NCBI GenBank assembly: GCA_011390695.1
Contig: JAABRW010000443.1
Span: forward strand, 1-8,825
Direction of reading: 5' to 3'
Origin: Desulfotignum sp.
Lineage (GTDB): Bacteria > Desulfobacterota > Desulfobacteria > Desulfobacterales > Desulfobacteraceae
Length of the DNA: 8,825 nucleotides
The notes under the pieces are model-generated. The model saw only the letters and a program-made list of their open reading frames with translations. It was not told the origin of the DNA and did not search any database. The position numbers were made by a program, and so were the translations under genes. Position 1 is the first letter of the stretch. Every line of letters begins with the position of its first letter. Shown here in pieces: positions 7,423 to 8,825 of the stretch.

Positions 7423-7707
7423 TTAAATCAAAGATTCAACCCGATAAGGCCATGACTGGGTGACTTTGTCGGGTTGAATAAAAGTAGTTCGGCCGGATAA
7501 AACGCAATACCTGCAGAACAAGCTTCCGCGCGCTACAGATATGATCTGGCACCGGTATAATTGATAGTAGTAGGTTTGCATTATAAAACCTGAGTCCCGA
7601 AATTCTCCTTTTAGAATATCCCTGATCAAAGCAGGTCTTGCCGAATACAGCCTCTTTTTCAAAACACCATGATAAATCCGAGGAAGGCCCCAGTCTACTC
7701 GACCCAT
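7423..7707 (-). CDS. Doubtful 94-residue ORF, unrecognised
   Basis: The frame runs from ATG at 7707 to TAA at 7423 and gives a basic, aromatic-rich protein (GLPRIYHGVLKKRLYSARP near the start). I cannot place it in a family. In its favour, a decent promoter (TTGACA, 19 bases, TATGAT) lies just upstream on the same strand. Against it, there is no convincing ribosome site before the ATG, and its 3' end runs through the 7434-7479 inverted repeat. It may be a remnant or chance ORF. Confidence 0.2.
   Translation of the reverse strand: MGRVDWGLPRIYHGVLKKRLYSARPALIRDILKGEFRDSGFIMQTYYYQLYRCQIISVARGSLFCRYCVLSGRTTFIQPDKVTQSWPYRVESLI
7434..7479. repeat. Perfect 11-bp inverted repeat, 24-base loop
   Basis: ATTCAACCCGA (7434-7444) pairs exactly with TCGGGTTGAAT (7469-7479). 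It begins 20 bases after the stop of the small gene, a good place for a transcription end, but no T run follows on either strand. A factor-dependent terminator, an mRNA-stabilising stem or a recombination site are all possible. Confidence 0.6.
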
Positions 7708-7736
7708 GCCTAAAGATTCAAGACCTGAATAATTTC

Positions 7737-7767
7737 ATCATACCAATACAAAAGCTTACTTTGTCAA
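7737..7767 (-). promoter_or_regulatory. Sigma70-like promoter candidate reading left
   Basis: On the minus strand TTGACA (7767-7762, perfect -35) is followed after 19 bases by TATGAT (7742-7737, five of six for a -10). The spacing is slightly long. It lies just downstream of the recombinase gene and would transcribe the 7423-7707 region. Confidence 0.35.
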
Positions 7768-7774
7768 ATACATT

Positions 7775-8368
7775 TCATCCAATTTCATTCATCAAAACAG
7801 TATGGACTTCCTTATCTTCAATCCCAAGGTATCCCATGGTTATGGCCGGGCTTGAATGATTATACCTTTTGCAAATGATCTCAAATCCAACGCCATGATT
7901 TATCCGCTGATGATATCCCCAGGTTTTCCGAAGGGTATGCGCGCCGTAATTCCCTTTGAGATTTATGCTGCCCGCCCATGTTTTAACCAGGCGCCCCACG
8001 CTCTGGCTTTTTATGTGGTCGCCTTTCTTTGATTTGAACAGGTAGCCTTCCGGGTCCGGGTCCACTTCCTTCAGATATGTCTGCAATGCCTTATGAACGG
8101 ATTTGTTTATTACCAGGACATTAGGCTTTTTGGTTTTGGACTCAATCACGTTCACCGTGTCACCCGGTTTGCAATCTTTTACCTGATAGAATTTCAGCTT
8201 GACCAGATCACTTGCCCGCAGCCCATTATTGATACCCATGATCCAAAGCAATGAATCCCGGTGTTTTCCCTGAAGCATCTGTGATATTGCCTTGATGTCC
8301 TTTTTTTTCCGAATCGGTTCAACGGCAACCTTTGTTCCTTTTTTTATTCCAGCTCTATTTGCGGCCAT
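7775..8368 (-). CDS. Short tyrosine recombinase (stand-alone catalytic domain)
   Basis: The product has 197 residues and forms a complete tyrosine-recombinase catalytic domain: Arg51 (NNGLRASDLVKL), Lys80 region, His144-x-x-Arg147 (GAHTLRKTWGYH), His171 (YNHSS) and nucleophile Tyr180 (MGYLGIEDKEV). It breaks and rejoins DNA through a 3'-phosphotyrosyl link at specific inverted half-sites. The N-terminal SAM-like core-binding domain of XerC/IntI-type enzymes is missing, so it resembles the short solitary integrases of about 190 residues, similar in size to the FimB/FimE invertases. The start chosen is ATG 8368, six bases after AGGGAG (8380-8375); an upstream in-frame ATG at 8383 would overlap that site. 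A palindrome covers its likely promoter, suggesting autoregulation or a recombination site next to the gene. All catalytic residues are intact, so it is probably active. Its true target is not visible. Confidence 0.85.
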   Translation of the reverse strand: MAANRAGIKKGTKVAVEPIRKKKDIKAISQMLQGKHRDSLLWIMGINNGLRASDLVKLKFYQVKDCKPGDTVNVIESKTKKPNVLVINKSVHKALQTYLKEVDPDPEGYLFKSKKGDHIKSQSVGRLVKTWAGSINLKGNYGAHTLRKTWGYHQRINHGVGFEIICKRYNHSSPAITMGYLGIEDKEVHTVLMNEIG

Positions 8369-8374
8369 AATCAG

Positions 8375-8380
8375 CTCCCT
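8375..8380 (-). promoter_or_regulatory. Ribosome binding site that sets the recombinase start
   Basis: AGGGAG on the minus strand stands six bases before ATG 8368. The alternative ATG at 8383 directly precedes this site and has only AT-rich sequence upstream. Confidence 0.6.
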
Positions 8381-8392
8381 CATGAAAATCTA

Positions 8393-8437
8393 TTAATGTG
8401 TAGTTTATGTTTAAAAAATAACATAACTACACATTAA
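8393..8437. repeat. 45-bp imperfect palindrome in the recombinase promoter
   Basis: Thirteen perfect bases at each end, TTAATGTGTAGTT (8393-8405) and AACTACACATTAA (8425-8437), are extended inward by TATGTT/AACATA (8406-8411, 8420-8425) with one offset base. The short centre is A-rich. Two inverted half-sites around a short spacer is the layout of a tyrosine-recombinase core site, and also of a repressor operator. Confidence 0.85.
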
Positions 8438-8443
8438 AATCAA
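8415..8443 (-). promoter_or_regulatory. Probable promoter of the short recombinase gene
   Basis: On the minus strand TTGATT (8443-8438) is separated by exactly 17 bases from TATTTT (8420-8415); each hexamer matches four of six consensus bases. The whole spacer is the outer arm of the palindrome, and the other arm covers the start of the transcript, so any protein bound to the palindrome would block this promoter. Confidence 0.4.
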
Positions 8444-8474
8444 GCTTTTTTTTCATTTTTTTTTGGGAAAGCTT

Positions 8475-8825
8475 TTAATGACGGGGTTTTCGGGGGTTTT
8501 TTAATGTGTTGTTTTCATCAAAAGTACACATTGAATGGTTTGGCAAATGAGTCGCATACGCATGGCGGAATACATGAGGGTGAACATGTTTTTTAAATTT
8601 CAGGCGTTTTAAAGTCGTTCGTAGAACTCCTTGAACCCCACTGTCACTCACATGATCTTTTGCATATTGCGCGTTCTTACCGCCGTTGCGGCCCAAGGCA
8701 GGAAATATCCATTTTGGATTATGATGAGTTTTATAATATTCGCGCAAAGCCAGGAGGGTTATTTTAGGTAAAGGTCCGTCCTGTCCCGGGAACCCTTTCC
8801 GCCGTGAATATGCACAAGCCCCCTG
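8475..8825 (-). pseudogene. Broken IS91-associated-type tyrosine recombinase fragment
   Basis: The protein style (LREYYKTHHNPKWIFPALGR, VSDSGVQGVLRTTLK, HPHVFRHAYATHL) is that of XerC/D-like integrases often carried with IS91-type elements. Upstream, a different frame reads VHIHGGKGSRDRT (8815-8777) and the present one resumes with PLPKITLLALREYY from 8774. The expected join needs one more base, so a one-base deletion lies near 8775-8777. After ATHL (ending at 8544) the expected LEAGV segment with the last His and nucleophile Tyr is absent; the frame runs on through unrelated residues to TAA at 8475. It therefore has two independent lesions and lacks its catalytic Tyr. Its 5' part lies outside the window. 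Confidence 0.75.
8501..8535. repeat. Second, diverged copy of the TTAATGTGT palindrome
   Basis: TTAATGTGT (8501-8509) faces ACACATTGAA (8526-8535), with TTTT/AAAA also mirrored inside. The outer motif is the same as in the palindrome at 8393-8437 and the two starts are 108 bases apart. Between them lie long T runs and the GGGGTTTTCGGGGG stretch (8483-8496). The right edge is about 8 bases from where the neighbouring integrase remnant loses homology. Confidence 0.6.

Larger units (their letters stand above)
7415..7774. other. Mostly non-coding stretch between small gene and recombinase
   Basis: Besides the 46-bp inverted repeat and the doubtful minus-strand ORF, I see a short hairpin AGGTTT/AAACCT at 7572-7591 and a minus-strand promoter candidate at 7737-7767. 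No tRNA, CRISPR or recognisable attachment site was found. The two flanking genes point towards each other (plus-strand small gene, minus-strand recombinase). Confidence 0.5.

Noticed and set aside
7434..7479. Integron attC site
   Set aside because: The end boxes fit RYYYAAC/GTTRRRY, but the arms pair continuously for 11 bp without the usual unpaired spacer and extrahelical bases, the length is short, and the nearby recombinase is not an IntI type.
7534..7600. tRNA gene or CRISPR repeat in the right intergenic region
   Set aside because: No cloverleaf with a GGTTCGA-type arm and no repeated spacer units were found on either strand.
7638..7859. Plus-strand 73-residue ORF
   Set aside because: It overlaps the 3' end of the minus-strand recombinase and has no ribosome site or recognisable protein features.
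8481..8500. Telomere-like or G-quadruplex sequence GGGGTTTTCGGGGGTTTTTT
   Set aside because: Only two G runs are present, too few for an intramolecular quadruplex, and there is no repeat array.

Overview
The window looks like part of an accessory or genome-edge region from a Gram-negative bacterium. A Desulfobacterota (Desulfobacteraceae-like) host is the best guess. That rests on three things: the CHASE2-cyclase plus FecR gene pair, a short solitary tyrosine recombinase of a kind I associate with this group, and moderate GC codon use. This is inference from protein style, not from a marker gene.

Layout from left to right. (1) 1-868 is the 3' part of an ISKra4-type DDE transposase gene, cut by the window edge; about 115 bases after it look like the non-coding IS end. 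(2) 869-1398 is non-coding. It holds a perfect loop-less 44-bp palindrome at 1023-1066 and some short repeats upstream of the main operon. (3) 1399-3657 and 3672-7034 form a tight two-gene operon with a 14-base gap. The first gene encodes an inner-membrane CHASE2-sensor class III nucleotidyl cyclase. The second encodes an exported protein with FecR, then TPR, then a TonB-receptor-like beta-barrel. (4) 7035-7414 holds a leader-like region (a ribosome binding site complementary to the 16S tail, a 7-codon mini-ORF and competing hairpins), followed by a gene for an 87-residue protein with four Cys in its last 23 residues. (5) 7415-7774 is mostly non-coding and contains a 46-bp inverted repeat and a doubtful minus-strand ORF. 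(6) 7775-8368 (minus) is an intact stand-alone tyrosine recombinase catalytic domain. Its promoter region overlaps a long imperfect palindrome, and a relative of that palindrome lies about 108 bp upstream. (7) 8475-8825 (minus) is a broken IS91-associated-type tyrosine recombinase, frameshifted and cut off just after its HxxR box, next to the second palindrome.

How the parts may work together (inference): the CHASE2 domain of the cyclase and the FecR/TPR part of the second protein both face the periplasm. The pair could therefore be an envelope-spanning sensor that turns an outer-membrane or periplasmic cue into a cyclic-nucleotide signal. The cyclase keeps its metal-binding and transition-state residues, but the two positions that normally choose the purine base are Asn and Arg, so its product is uncertain. 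The small Cys-rich protein has its own regulated-looking leader and may be an associated effector or peptide. Mobile-element remains lie on both sides of this module.
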